A stretch of 64,000 bases of DNA from Aliiruegeria lutimaris (GTDB lineage Bacteria; Pseudomonadota; Alphaproteobacteria; Rhodobacterales; Rhodobacteraceae): positions 32,138 to 96,137 of the forward strand of contig NZ_FNEK01000014.1 in assembly GCF_900099935.1 (NCBI RefSeq), written 5' to 3'. Under the pieces are notes generated by a model, which worked only from the letters and a program-made list of their open reading frames with translations, had not been told where the DNA came from and searched no databases. The position numbers were made by a program, and so were the translations under genes. Below, in pieces: positions 51,626 through 60,105 of this stretch. The first letter of the stretch is position 1. Every line of letters begins with the position of its first letter.

Positions 51626-51934
51626 ATGTCAACCTTGCACATCGTCAACAAGTCGCCCTTCGGGCACGGATCGCTTCTGAGCTGCATCAATCACTGCAAG
51701 TCAGGCGATGCGGTGCTGCTGATCGAGGACGGCGTATATGGCGCTCTGTCCGGATCGGTGGTCGAACATGCGGTTACCACCTGTGCGCCTTCCGTCTCGA
51801 TCTACGTTCTGGAAGGCGACGCACAGGCCCGGGGCCTCGCGCCGGAGAAGCTGATCGGGACAGTGAAACCGGTCGGATATGACGGCTTCGTCGATCTCGT
51901 GGCAGAGAGCGACCGCACCCAGTCCTGGCTTTGA
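51626..51934 (+). CDS. dsrH: DsrEFH complex subunit DsrH
   Basis: A 102-residue TusB-like subunit. Cys20 (PFGHGSLLSCINH) is the conserved persulfide candidate of DsrH. The DAVLLIEDGVYGAL strand-helix is typical for the family. It completes the sulfurtransferase that relays sulfur to DsrC, encoded next. Confidence 0.94.
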   Translation: MSTLHIVNKSPFGHGSLLSCINHCKSGDAVLLIEDGVYGALSGSVVEHAVTTCAPSVSIYVLEGDAQARGLAPEKLIGTVKPVGYDGFVDLVAESDRTQSWL

Positions 51935-51985
51935 AACTGCGCCTGCTTCGGCGGGCAACACAAACAAGAAAGAAGAGGAATATAA

Positions 51986-52318
51986 ATGTCTTACCAGGTA
52001 AACGGTCACACGATCGAACATGACGAGGAAGGCTACATCACCACGCTCTCCGACTGGTCCGAAGAGCTCGCCAACGTGATCGCGGAGACCGAGAATATCG
52101 ACATGACCGACGAGCACTGGGCCGTCGTCAACTTCCTGCGGGACTACTACGACGAGTACCAGATCGCCCCCGCGGTTCGCGTGCTGATCAAGGCGATCAA
52201 AAAGGAGATGGGCCCCGAGAAAGGCAACAACAAATACATGTATGAGTTGTTCCCCTACGGCCCGGCCAAGCAAGCGTGCAAGATCGCCGGCCTGCCGAAA
52301 CCGACCGGCTGCGTCTAA
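51986..52318 (+). CDS. dsrC: Sulfur carrier DsrC
   Basis: A 110-residue DsrC/TusE protein with both redox cysteines: Cys109 next to last (PTGCV) and Cys98 eleven residues before (QACKIAG). This allows persulfide or trisulfide carriage to and from DsrAB and DsrK. It shows the family body (DEEGYITTLSDWSEELANVI; FLRDYYDEYQIAPAVRVL). Starts after AGAAGAGGAATATAA. A GC-rich inverted repeat (ACCCGC/GCGGGT) with a long loop in the 68-bp gap to dsrM might affect transcript processing; weak. Confidence 0.97.
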   Translation: MSYQVNGHTIEHDEEGYITTLSDWSEELANVIAETENIDMTDEHWAVVNFLRDYYDEYQIAPAVRVLIKAIKKEMGPEKGNNKYMYELFPYGPAKQACKIAGLPKPTGCV

Positions 52319-52386
52319 CCGACGTCTAATCACGCCAACCCGCTGAAAAACAACAAGACACGGGCGGGTCAAGGGGAGGAAACCGC

Positions 52387-53109
52387 GTGCTGGGTTACAT
52401 CTATGCCATTCTTTTTTACGCCGCGACGGCCATCCTGGTCGTCGGTCTGGCATGGAAGATCTGGATTTATGCCCGCACGCCTGCCCCGTTGAAAATCCCC
52501 ACGACGCCGGCGCCGAAGACGCGCGGCGGCGTCGTGCTGCGCATGTTCCGCGAGGTCGTGTTCTTCGAAAGCCTCTACAAGTCGAACAAGTGGATCTGGC
52601 TGTTCGGCTGGACCTTCCACATGGGAATGTGGCTCGTGCTGATCCGTCACCTGCGCTATTTCACCCAGCCCGTGTGGTGGTGGGTCGAGATCGCGCAACC
52701 TTTCGGCACCTATGCCGCCTTCGCCATGCTGATCGGGCTGGGCGGGCTCTGGGCGCGGCGCGTGCTGGTCGAACGGATCAAGTACATCACCAACCCCTCC
52801 GACCACCTGATGCTCGGATTGCTGATGGGCATCGTGCTCTCGGGCATGATGATGCGCTTCGTGACCCGGACCGACATCATCGCCGTCAAGAGCTACATGC
52901 TCGGCCTCCTGCGGCTGGAAGTCGGCTACATGCCTGCCGACCCGGTCCTGATGCTCCATCTTCTGCTCGTCGCGACACTGATGATCGTTTTCCCGATCTC
53001 CAAGCTTCTGCACGCGCCGGGCGTCTTCTTCAGCCCGACCCGCAACCAGGTCGATAACCCGCGCGAGAAGCGCCACATCGCCCCCTGGGCGGCGAAACTC
53101 GAAAACTGA
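52387..53109 (+). CDS. dsrM: DsrM, heme-b membrane subunit of DsrMKJOP
   Basis: A 240-residue NarI-like cytochrome b with five predicted helices. The His ligand candidates are in GWTFHMGMWLVLIRHLRYF and in the later helix LMLHLLL. GTG start at 52387 with GGGGAGGAAA upstream. It links quinone chemistry in the membrane with cytoplasmic DsrK. The gene order C-M-K is as in purple sulfur bacteria. Confidence 0.95.
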   Translation: MLGYIYAILFYAATAILVVGLAWKIWIYARTPAPLKIPTTPAPKTRGGVVLRMFREVVFFESLYKSNKWIWLFGWTFHMGMWLVLIRHLRYFTQPVWWWVEIAQPFGTYAAFAMLIGLGGLWARRVLVERIKYITNPSDHLMLGLLMGIVLSGMMMRFVTRTDIIAVKSYMLGLLRLEVGYMPADPVLMLHLLLVATLMIVFPISKLLHAPGVFFSPTRNQVDNPREKRHIAPWAAKLEN

Positions 53110-53123
53110 GGGGAGGACCCGGA

Positions 53124-54659
53124 ATGGCCGCCGACGGCAACGATATTCCCCAACTGGCGCATCCGCTCGAGATTCCGAAGCTGAAATGCGGCGCGATGGC
53201 CGAGTCCTCGCCCTATGTCGCCTCGCCCGACCATCAGGCGGGGGTCGGGTTTCCCGGCGAGCTTCTGCCGGACTGGAAAGAGCGCGCCCTCGCCAAAATG
53301 AAGGAACTGGCGCAGAAAAACCGTGCCTTCCGCGTCTATCTCGATACCTGCGTGAAATGCGGCGCCTGCACGGACAAGTGCCACTATTTCATCGGCACGG
53401 GCGACCCCAAGAACATGCCAGTCGCCCGGCAGGACCTGCTGCGGTCGGTATACCGCCGTTATTTCACCTTCGCCGGCAAGCATTTCCCGAAACTGGTGGG
53501 CGCGCGCGACCTCACAGAAGCGGTCCTCGACGAGTGGTACAGCTACTACCACCAATGCTCCCAATGCCGCCGCTGCTCCGTCTTCTGCCCCTATGGCATT
53601 GACACGGCGGAGATTTCCATGGCCGCGCGGGAGATCATGGATGTCGTCGGCAAGGGTCAGAAATACTGCAACGAGATCATCGGCAAGGTCCACAAGATCG
53701 GGAACAATCTCGGGCTCCAGGAGAAGGCGCTGCGGGCGACGCTGGAGGATTTCGAGGAGGAGTTGGAGGAAGACACCGGTGTCTCCGTTCGCTTGCCACT
53801 GGACGAAAAAGGCGCCGACATCCTGTTGATCACGCCCTCGGCCGACTTCTTCGCCGAGCCGCATATCGACGGTTTTCTGGGCTATGCCAAGGTCTTTCAC
53901 GAGGCCGGTGTAAGCTGGACAATCTCGTCCTACGCCTCCGAGGCCGCCAATTTCGGCCTCTTCATCGGCTCCTACGAGAATATGCGCGAGGTCAGCCTTC
54001 GCATCAGGAAGGCCGCGCAAGACCTTGGCGTCAAAAGGATAATCTTCGGCGAATGCGGCCATGCCTGGCGCGTTGCCTATTCCTTCCTGAACACGTTGGC
54101 GGGACCGTGGGATTTCCTCGATCAGAACTACCCGATCCCGCAGCATATCTGCGAGTTCACCTGGAACGAGATCCAGAAGGGAACGCTGAAATTCGATCCC
54201 TCGCAGAACGACCATATCAAGCTGACCTTCCATGACAGCTGCAACGTCGCGCGGGCGAGCGGCATGGGCAACGAAGCCGGCGGCCAGTTCGAGATTCCGC
54301 GGAACATCCTGAAGACGGTCTGCAACAATTTCCACGACATGCCGCGCGACACGATCATGGAGTCGACGCTGTGCTGTGGCGGCGGCGGCGGGCTGCTGAC
54401 GGACGAGTTGATGGACCTGCGCACCAAGGGCGCGAGCCCGCGGATGAAGGCGCTCCAGGAGACGACGGAGGAACACGGTGTCACCCACATGGCCGCGATC
54501 TGCGCCATCTGCAAAACGCAGTTCGCCAAGGTGATGCCGAAGTTCGGCTACGACATGGATTCGATCGTTTCGGTGCACCAGATGGTGTCCAACGCCATCA
54601 TCCTGACAGGACAGGACGGCGACGACGAAGAAGAAGGTGACGGGGAGGACGCCGCCTGA
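53124..54659 (+). CDS. dsrK: DsrK, HdrD-like iron-sulfur subunit
   Basis: A 511-residue protein related to heterodisulfide reductase HdrD. Two 4Fe-4S motifs lie near residues 75-160 (DTCVKCGACTDKCHYF; QCSQCRRCSVFCPYG). The catalytic CCG-type cluster includes CCGGGGGLL near residue 418 and upstream HDSCN and later CAICKTQF. It is thought to oxidise or reduce the DsrC disulfide/trisulfide at the cytoplasmic face. Very acidic C-terminus (DDEEEGDGEDAA). 14 bp after dsrM. Confidence 0.96.
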   Translation: MAADGNDIPQLAHPLEIPKLKCGAMAESSPYVASPDHQAGVGFPGELLPDWKERALAKMKELAQKNRAFRVYLDTCVKCGACTDKCHYFIGTGDPKNMPVARQDLLRSVYRRYFTFAGKHFPKLVGARDLTEAVLDEWYSYYHQCSQCRRCSVFCPYGIDTAEISMAAREIMDVVGKGQKYCNEIIGKVHKIGNNLGLQEKALRATLEDFEEELEEDTGVSVRLPLDEKGADILLITPSADFFAEPHIDGFLGYAKVFHEAGVSWTISSYASEAANFGLFIGSYENMREVSLRIRKAAQDLGVKRIIFGECGHAWRVAYSFLNTLAGPWDFLDQNYPIPQHICEFTWNEIQKGTLKFDPSQNDHIKLTFHDSCNVARASGMGNEAGGQFEIPRNILKTVCNNFHDMPRDTIMESTLCCGGGGGLLTDELMDLRTKGASPRMKALQETTEEHGVTHMAAICAICKTQFAKVMPKFGYDMDSIVSVHQMVSNAIILTGQDGDDEEEGDGEDAA

Positions 54660-54688
54660 CGGGGCGCGTTGCGAGGGGAGGATATCGC

Positions 54689-56632
54689 ATGAACGAGATA
54701 GCCAAGGGCAACACGTATCGCCGCTTCCGCGAGGGAGAGACGGCGGAGGATTGGGATCTCGAGGAGAAGATCTTCAACGCAGATCACTCCTACAAGTGCC
54801 CGACCTACGTGCACAAGACACCGCCCTGCCAGGGCTCCTGCCCGTCCGGACACGAGATCCGCGGCTGGCTGGCGATCGCGCGCGGCATGGACAAGCCGCC
54901 CAGCGAGGACATGAACTGGCAGGAATACGCCTTCCACCGCATGGCCAGCGCCAACCCCTTCCCGGCGACGATGGGTCGTGTCTGTCCCGCGCCCTGCGAG
55001 GCAGGCTGCAACCGCAACGAGGTCGATGATTTCGTCGGCATCAACGCGGTGGAGCAATATGTCGGCGACTGGGCCAACGAGAACAACATCCAGCACAATG
55101 CTCCGGGCGCCGAGACTGGCAAGCGGGTTGCCGTGATCGGCGGCGGACCGGCCGGGCTCTCGGCGGCCTATTTCCTGCGGCTCGACGGTCACGAGGTGAC
55201 ACTGTTCGAAGCGCACGAGGAGCTTGGCGGCATGATGCGCTATGGCATCCCCGGCTACCGGACGCCGCGCGACATGCTCGACAAGGAGATCGGGAGGATC
55301 ATCGACCTCGGCGTCGAGGTTCATACCAACACCCGCGTCGGCAGCGATGTGTCGGTGGAATGGCTCGAAGCGGAATACGACGCGATCTTCTGGGCGCTCG
55401 GCGCGCAGACCGGCCGCCCGCTGCCGATCCCCGGCTGGGAAGAGACCGAGAACTGCATAAACGGAATCGAGTTTCTCGACGCTTTCAACCAGGGCTATGT
55501 GCTCGGCACCGCCAGGAAGGTGGTCGTCGTCGGTGGCGGTGATACCTCCATCGATGTTGCATCGGTCGCGCGCCGCCTTGGCCACATCACCAAGGACTAC
55601 CTGCCGGAGCGCAACGACGGTTCCGTGATCGACTTCACCTCGCATGACGTCGCTTCATCGCTTAGCCGCGAGGGTATGCAGGCCACGCTCACCTCGCTCT
55701 TCCCGGCCGAGGAAATGACCGCCGCCGAGCGCGAGCGTGAGGATGCCAAGCGCGAGGGCATCGATATCAAGGGCGGGGTGATGCCGCTCGAGGTGCTCAA
55801 GAACGGCGACGGACGCGCGATTGGCCTGAAGATGTGCGAATGCACCATGAAAGGCATGACGCCGGAACCCATCGAGGGCACCGAATTTGAACTCGAAGCT
55901 GACATCATCATCGCCGCCATCGGCCAGATGGGCAATTTCGAAGGCGTCGAAGATATGGACGGCGGCCGCGGCTTCATTGCCACAACACCGGCCTACCAGG
56001 TGAAAGGCAAGGAAAAGCATTTCGCTGGCGGCGACATCATCCGCCCCCACCTTCTGACCACCGCCATCGGCCACGGCCGCATTGCCGCCGACGCAATCAC
56101 CGATTACCTCGACGACGGCGAGATCGTGAAGCGCCCCAAGGTCGACGTGCATCACTTCAACCTGCTGGCCGAGTTGCACCAGCGGCACAAGGACCCGGAG
56201 CCCTACGACCACCAGCAGAAGCGCGGCACCAACGAGGCCGGCTTCGCGGTGCATAATTACGAGGACCGTTCCAGCGCGCAGATCATCCCGCATGACGAGC
56301 TTTACAAGGGCCATTTCAACTTCGTGAAGCGCGAGGCCCGCGAAGAGATCCATATCGAGGCCGACAAGGTCCTCGGGAATTTCGAGGAACGCATCGTCGG
56401 GCTGACGGAGGAACAGGCCAAGAAGGAGGGCGAGCGCTGCATGTCCTGCGGCATGTGCTTCGAATGCGACAACTGCGTGATCTATTGCCCGCAGGACGCG
56501 GTGCACCGGGTGAAGAAGTCCGATCGCACGGTGGGCCGTTACGTCTACACCGATTACAACGCCTGCATCGGCTGCCATATCTGCTCGGACGTCTGCCCGA
56601 CCGGCTATATCAAGATGGGCCTCGGGGAGTGA
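54689..56632 (+). CDS. dsrL: DsrL, NAD(P)H:acceptor oxidoreductase of the rDsr system
   Basis: A 647-residue flavoprotein related to the glutamate synthase small subunit. N-terminal Fe-S region: PPCQGSCPSGHEIRG and PAPCEAGCNRNE. FAD-binding GGGPAGLSAAYFLRLDG and NAD(P)-binding VVGGGDTSIDVASVARR follow. The C-terminal part has a two-cluster ferredoxin, CMSCGMCFECDNCVIYCP and CIGCHICSDVCPTG. In sulfur oxidisers DsrL accepts electrons from DsrAB and reduces NAD(P)+. Its presence argues for the oxidative direction. Starts 30 bp after dsrK with GAGGGGAGG upstream. Confidence 0.96.
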   Translation: MNEIAKGNTYRRFREGETAEDWDLEEKIFNADHSYKCPTYVHKTPPCQGSCPSGHEIRGWLAIARGMDKPPSEDMNWQEYAFHRMASANPFPATMGRVCPAPCEAGCNRNEVDDFVGINAVEQYVGDWANENNIQHNAPGAETGKRVAVIGGGPAGLSAAYFLRLDGHEVTLFEAHEELGGMMRYGIPGYRTPRDMLDKEIGRIIDLGVEVHTNTRVGSDVSVEWLEAEYDAIFWALGAQTGRPLPIPGWEETENCINGIEFLDAFNQGYVLGTARKVVVVGGGDTSIDVASVARRLGHITKDYLPERNDGSVIDFTSHDVASSLSREGMQATLTSLFPAEEMTAAEREREDAKREGIDIKGGVMPLEVLKNGDGRAIGLKMCECTMKGMTPEPIEGTEFELEADIIIAAIGQMGNFEGVEDMDGGRGFIATTPAYQVKGKEKHFAGGDIIRPHLLTTAIGHGRIAADAITDYLDDGEIVKRPKVDVHHFNLLAELHQRHKDPEPYDHQQKRGTNEAGFAVHNYEDRSSAQIIPHDELYKGHFNFVKREAREEIHIEADKVLGNFEERIVGLTEEQAKKEGERCMSCGMCFECDNCVIYCPQDAVHRVKKSDRTVGRYVYTDYNACIGCHICSDVCPTGYIKMGLGE

Positions 56633-56634
56633 TC

Positions 56635-57114
56635 ATGCTCCGTGCACTCGTTTTCCTTGGTCTCCTGCTTGCACTGGCTGCGCCGGTCTCGGCGCAGGAT
56701 TTTGCCGGCCTGGGACCGGAGATCCCGAAGGCCACGGGCGATCCGCACCCGGAAGGCAACCGGGTGATGCGGCGCCGGCACATGGAGATGATGCGTCATG
56801 ACCGCGACATGACCATGCATGACGGCGAACGGGAGATCGACGCAAGCATCTCCGAATGTTTCGAGTGCCATTCCGTGAAGGACGAGGCCGGCGGCTATGT
56901 AACCTACGAGAGCGAGAAGCATTTCTGCCGCGCCTGCCACGATTTCGTGGCGGTGAAGGTCGATTGTTTCATGTGCCATCGCTCCACGCCCGAAGGTTTC
57001 GAGGAACCGGCCTTGCACGCGATGGGATCGTCCGCCGAGCAGGACATTGACCTTGCGCGGACCTATCTCGAAGGGCTGGCGGGCGAGCACACGGAAAGCG
57101 GGAGGCCGGAATGA
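56635..57114 (+). CDS. dsrJ: DsrJ, periplasmic triheme cytochrome c
   Basis: A 159-residue secreted or anchored cytochrome. Signal sequence residues 1-20 (FLGLLLALAAPVSAQ), then three CxxCH motifs: CFECH, CRACH and CFMCH (residues about 72-115). Met and His ligands are abundant in RRRHMEMMRHDRDMTMHDG, typical of DsrJ with its unusual His/Met/Cys ligation. Start at 56635, two bases after the dsrL stop; the open frame upstream is dsrL in another frame. Its stop overlaps dsrO (ATGA). Confidence 0.94.
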   Translation: MLRALVFLGLLLALAAPVSAQDFAGLGPEIPKATGDPHPEGNRVMRRRHMEMMRHDRDMTMHDGEREIDASISECFECHSVKDEAGGYVTYESEKHFCRACHDFVAVKVDCFMCHRSTPEGFEEPALHAMGSSAEQDIDLARTYLEGLAGEHTESGRPE

Positions 57115-57869
57115 AGATTCCTTCCCTGAAACCCGCCACGACACGGGTCGATGCCGGTCGCCGCGATTTCCTGAAGAGCGGTGCCAGCGCGGTGACGCTC
57201 ACCATCGCGTCAGGCGTGACGCTGATGGCCTTCGGCGGCTCCGAGGCCGAGGGCGCCGCAGATGCCGGCAAGCGTTGGGGCCTGCTGATAGACGTCAATA
57301 AATGCGCGCAGGACTGTACCGCCTGCGTCTCGGCCTGCCAGCACGAGAACGGCTGGAAGGGCCGCGGGACCCCGGAAACGGACGCCCAATGGATACGAAA
57401 AGTCACGCTGAAGAACCACGCCACCGGGCACGAAACCTCGATGCCGGTCATGTGCCAGCATTGCGAGAAGCCGCCCTGCGTCAATGTCTGCCCGACCGGG
57501 GCGTCCTTCAAGCGCAAGGACGGGATCGTGCTGGTGGACAAGCATATCTGTATCGGTTGCCGATACTGCATGATGGCCTGCCCGTTCAAGGCGCGCAGCT
57601 TCGTGCATGAGCCTACCAACAACCAGTCGGTCAACGCTCCGCGCGGTCAAGGCACGGTGGAGAGCTGCACGCTCTGCGTTCATCGCGTCGACAAGGGCGA
57701 AATCCCGGCCTGCGTCGAGGCCTGCGACGCCACTGGCAACGGCGCAATGATCTTCGGCGACCTGAAGGACCCCGAAAGCGAAATCAGCAAGCGGCTGGCC
57801 GAGTATCCGTCCGTCGCGCTTCGCCCGGATCTCGATCTGAACCCGGGCGTCCGCTACGCGAAACTCTGA
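57111..57869 (+). CDS. dsrO: DsrO, Tat-exported ferredoxin-like subunit
   Basis: A 252-residue periplasmic iron-sulfur protein. Tat leader RRDFLKSGASAVTLTIASG. Four Cys clusters: CAQDCTACVSACQHEN, CQHCEKPPCVNVCPTGA, CIGCRYCMMACPFKA and CTLCVHRV...CVEACDATG. With DsrJ and DsrP it forms the periplasmic side of DsrMKJOP. Start overlaps the dsrJ stop. Confidence 0.95.
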   Translation: MKIPSLKPATTRVDAGRRDFLKSGASAVTLTIASGVTLMAFGGSEAEGAADAGKRWGLLIDVNKCAQDCTACVSACQHENGWKGRGTPETDAQWIRKVTLKNHATGHETSMPVMCQHCEKPPCVNVCPTGASFKRKDGIVLVDKHICIGCRYCMMACPFKARSFVHEPTNNQSVNAPRGQGTVESCTLCVHRVDKGEIPACVEACDATGNGAMIFGDLKDPESEISKRLAEYPSVALRPDLDLNPGVRYAKL

Positions 57870-57879
57870 GGGACGCAAG

Positions 57880-59073
57880 ATGGAACGCACGATCTACCGC
57901 GAAATCTCCTTCACCGGCCAGCTCTGGATGTGGGCGGCGGTGATGGGCGCCTTCATCCTCGGGGCGCTGGCCTCCGTGGTCTATGTCGAGCATCACGGGC
58001 ACATCGTCACCGGCATGAACAACCAGATTGTCTGGGGTACGCCGCATGTCTTCGCGATCTTCCTGATCGTGGCGGCATCGGGCGCGCTGAACGTGGCCTC
58101 GATGGCCTCGGTCTTCGACAGGACGGTCTACAAGCCGCTCTCCCGGCTCTCCGGCGTGCTGGCGATTGCCCTGCTGATGGGCGGTCTCGCCGTGCTGGTG
58201 CTCGATCTCGGGCGCCCCGACCGGCTCCTCGTGGCGATGACGCATTTCAATTTCTCGTCGATCTTCACCTGGAACATCTTCCTCTACACCGGCTTCATGG
58301 GAATCGTGGCGCTTTACCTCTTCGTGCAGATGTCGCGCGACGTGCATCCGAAATGGGTGAAGCCCGCCGGGATCCTGGCCTTTGTCTGGCGGCTGGCCCT
58401 GACCACGGGCACCGGGTCGATCTTCGGCTGGCTGGTGGCGCGGCCCGGCTATGACGCGGCGATCATGGCGCCGCTCTTCATCGCCATGTCCTTCGCGCTT
58501 GGTCTTGCGGTCTTCATTCTCGTGCTCATCGCGCTTTGCCGGTTGGGAGAGCGAAAGCTCGGGCCGATGCTGATCCACCAGATGACCCGCCTGCTCGCGC
58601 TCTTCGTCGGCGCGGTGCTCTACTTCACGGCCGTTCATCATCTCAGCAACATCTATGTTGCACAGCATTCCGGCGTCGAGCGGTTCTTCCTGCTCGCGGG
58701 CGGCACCTACACGTTCCTGTTCTGGATCGTTCAGGTCGCCATCGGCAGCATTCTCCCGATCGTGCTGATCTATCGCGCCGAAACACCTGTCCCGACGAAA
58801 ACGGCGATCCTCGCCAGCGCTCTCGTCATCCTTGGTGGATTCGCGCAGCTCTACGTGATCGTCATCGGCGGGCAGGCCTACCCGATGGACATTTTCCCGG
58901 GCTATGAAGTCACCTCCAGTTTCTTCGATGGCGCGCGCGCCTCTTATGCGCCGAGCCTGCCCGAAGTGGCGCTCGGGCAGGGCGGCATTGCGCTGGCGCT
59001 GCTGGTGACCTTCCTCGGGGCCAAGATCCTGCGCATCCTGCCGACCAACCTGGCCGACAGCAACCGGCCATAG
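57880..59073 (+). CDS. dsrP: DsrP, NrfD-like membrane subunit
   Basis: A 397-residue integral membrane protein with about ten helices of the NrfD/PsrC quinone-interacting family. Segments such as LSGVLAIALLMGGLAVLVLDLGR, NIFLYTGFMG and GGQAYPMDIFPGYEV fit the family. Starts 10 bp after dsrO. Last of the DsrMKJOP complex genes. Confidence 0.94.
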   Translation: MERTIYREISFTGQLWMWAAVMGAFILGALASVVYVEHHGHIVTGMNNQIVWGTPHVFAIFLIVAASGALNVASMASVFDRTVYKPLSRLSGVLAIALLMGGLAVLVLDLGRPDRLLVAMTHFNFSSIFTWNIFLYTGFMGIVALYLFVQMSRDVHPKWVKPAGILAFVWRLALTTGTGSIFGWLVARPGYDAAIMAPLFIAMSFALGLAVFILVLIALCRLGERKLGPMLIHQMTRLLALFVGAVLYFTAVHHLSNIYVAQHSGVERFFLLAGGTYTFLFWIVQVAIGSILPIVLIYRAETPVPTKTAILASALVILGGFAQLYVIVIGGQAYPMDIFPGYEVTSSFFDGARASYAPSLPEVALGQGGIALALLVTFLGAKILRILPTNLADSNRP

Positions 59074-59094
59074 GCAGACAGACTGGACCTCACC

Positions 59095-60105
59095 ATGCTC
59101 GCCCATACCCCACACCCGTTCGCAAAATTCGTCGCCATTCTCGGGCGCGGAAAGACCAAGCAGCGTCACCTGACCATCGAGGAGAGCCGCGAGGCGATGG
59201 AGATGGTGCTGGCCGACGAGGTCCTGCCGGAACAGTTGGGTGCCTTTCTGATGCTGCTGCGGCTGAAGGAGGAAGCCCCCGAAGAGATCGCGGGCTTTGT
59301 CCAGGCGACACGCTCGACACTGGACCTGCCGTCGCGCCCGGTCAGCGTGGATCTCGACTGGTCCTCCTATGCCGGCAAGCGCATCCAGCTTCCGTGGTTT
59401 GTCCTGAGCGTGCTCGCACTGGTCGATGCCGGCTACAAGGTGGCGATGCACGGCACCGAGGGGCATACGCCGGGTCGGGTCTACACGCGCGGCGTTGTGC
59501 AGATGCTCGGCCTGTCGGTCGCACGCACGCTGACCGAAGCAGCCGACCAGGTGGATGAAACCGGCTTCACCTACATCCCGCTGGAAGTGCTGAGCCCCCG
59601 GCTGCGGGAACTGATCGAGCTGCGGCCGATCTTCGGGCTACGCTCGCCCGTGCATACCTTCACGCGGATGATCAACCCGTTCGCCGCCCCGGTGATGATG
59701 AACGGCATCTTCCACCGCGGCTTCATGGATATCCATTCGGGTGCGGCCAGGTTGCTGCAACAGCCCGCCATGGCTGTCTTTCGTGGCGAAGGCGGCGAGA
59801 TCGAACGGCGCCCCAACAAGCCGACGCAGGTCTGGACGACACATGGCGACGCCGAACCCCAGGTGGAGACATGGCCGCCGCTTCTGGGCGATGCCCATCA
59901 GCCGGTCGACGAGACCATGGATGTCGACAAGCTGGTCGATGTCTGGACCGGTGCCTCCGAAGACCCTTATGCGCTTGCCTCCGTCCTCGGAACGCTGGCC
60001 ATCACCCTTCGGACGATGGGCAAGGCGGACAGCATCGAAGACGCCGAGCGCCTGGCGGGCGAAACCTGGGAACAGCGCGACCGTTCCCTTCCCGGTCGGC
60101 CATGA
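59095..60105 (+). CDS. TrpD2/YbiB-like phosphoribosyltransferase-fold protein
   Basis: A 336-residue protein with the anthranilate-phosphoribosyltransferase (glycosyl transferase family, alpha/beta) fold. The N-terminal helical domain includes TIEESREAMEMVLADEVLPE, and VAMHGTEGHTPGRVYTRGVV stands where TrpD has its HGNR substrate loop. FGLRSPVHTFTRMINP matches the family. The pyrimidine-phosphorylase-like KPTQVW segment is atypical. It resembles YbiB/TrpD2, which do not make tryptophan. It is sandwiched between dsrP (21 bp) and dsrN (ATGA overlap), so it is a regular member of the dsr operon here. Role unknown; cofactor or nucleotide handling is possible. Confidence 0.85.
   Translation: MLAHTPHPFAKFVAILGRGKTKQRHLTIEESREAMEMVLADEVLPEQLGAFLMLLRLKEEAPEEIAGFVQATRSTLDLPSRPVSVDLDWSSYAGKRIQLPWFVLSVLALVDAGYKVAMHGTEGHTPGRVYTRGVVQMLGLSVARTLTEAADQVDETGFTYIPLEVLSPRLRELIELRPIFGLRSPVHTFTRMINPFAAPVMMNGIFHRGFMDIHSGAARLLQQPAMAVFRGEGGEIERRPNKPTQVWTTHGDAEPQVETWPPLLGDAHQPVDETMDVDKLVDVWTGASEDPYALASVLGTLAITLRTMGKADSIEDAERLAGETWEQRDRSLPGRP

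Noticed and set aside
52319..52386. Terminator or attenuator between dsrC and dsrM
   Set aside because: Only a 6-bp stem with a loop of about 21 bases and no T-run; too weak to call.
52926..54578. 550-codon minus-strand frame opposite dsrK
   Set aside because: Shadow of dsrK, whose Cys motifs, operon position and ribosome-binding site are clear.
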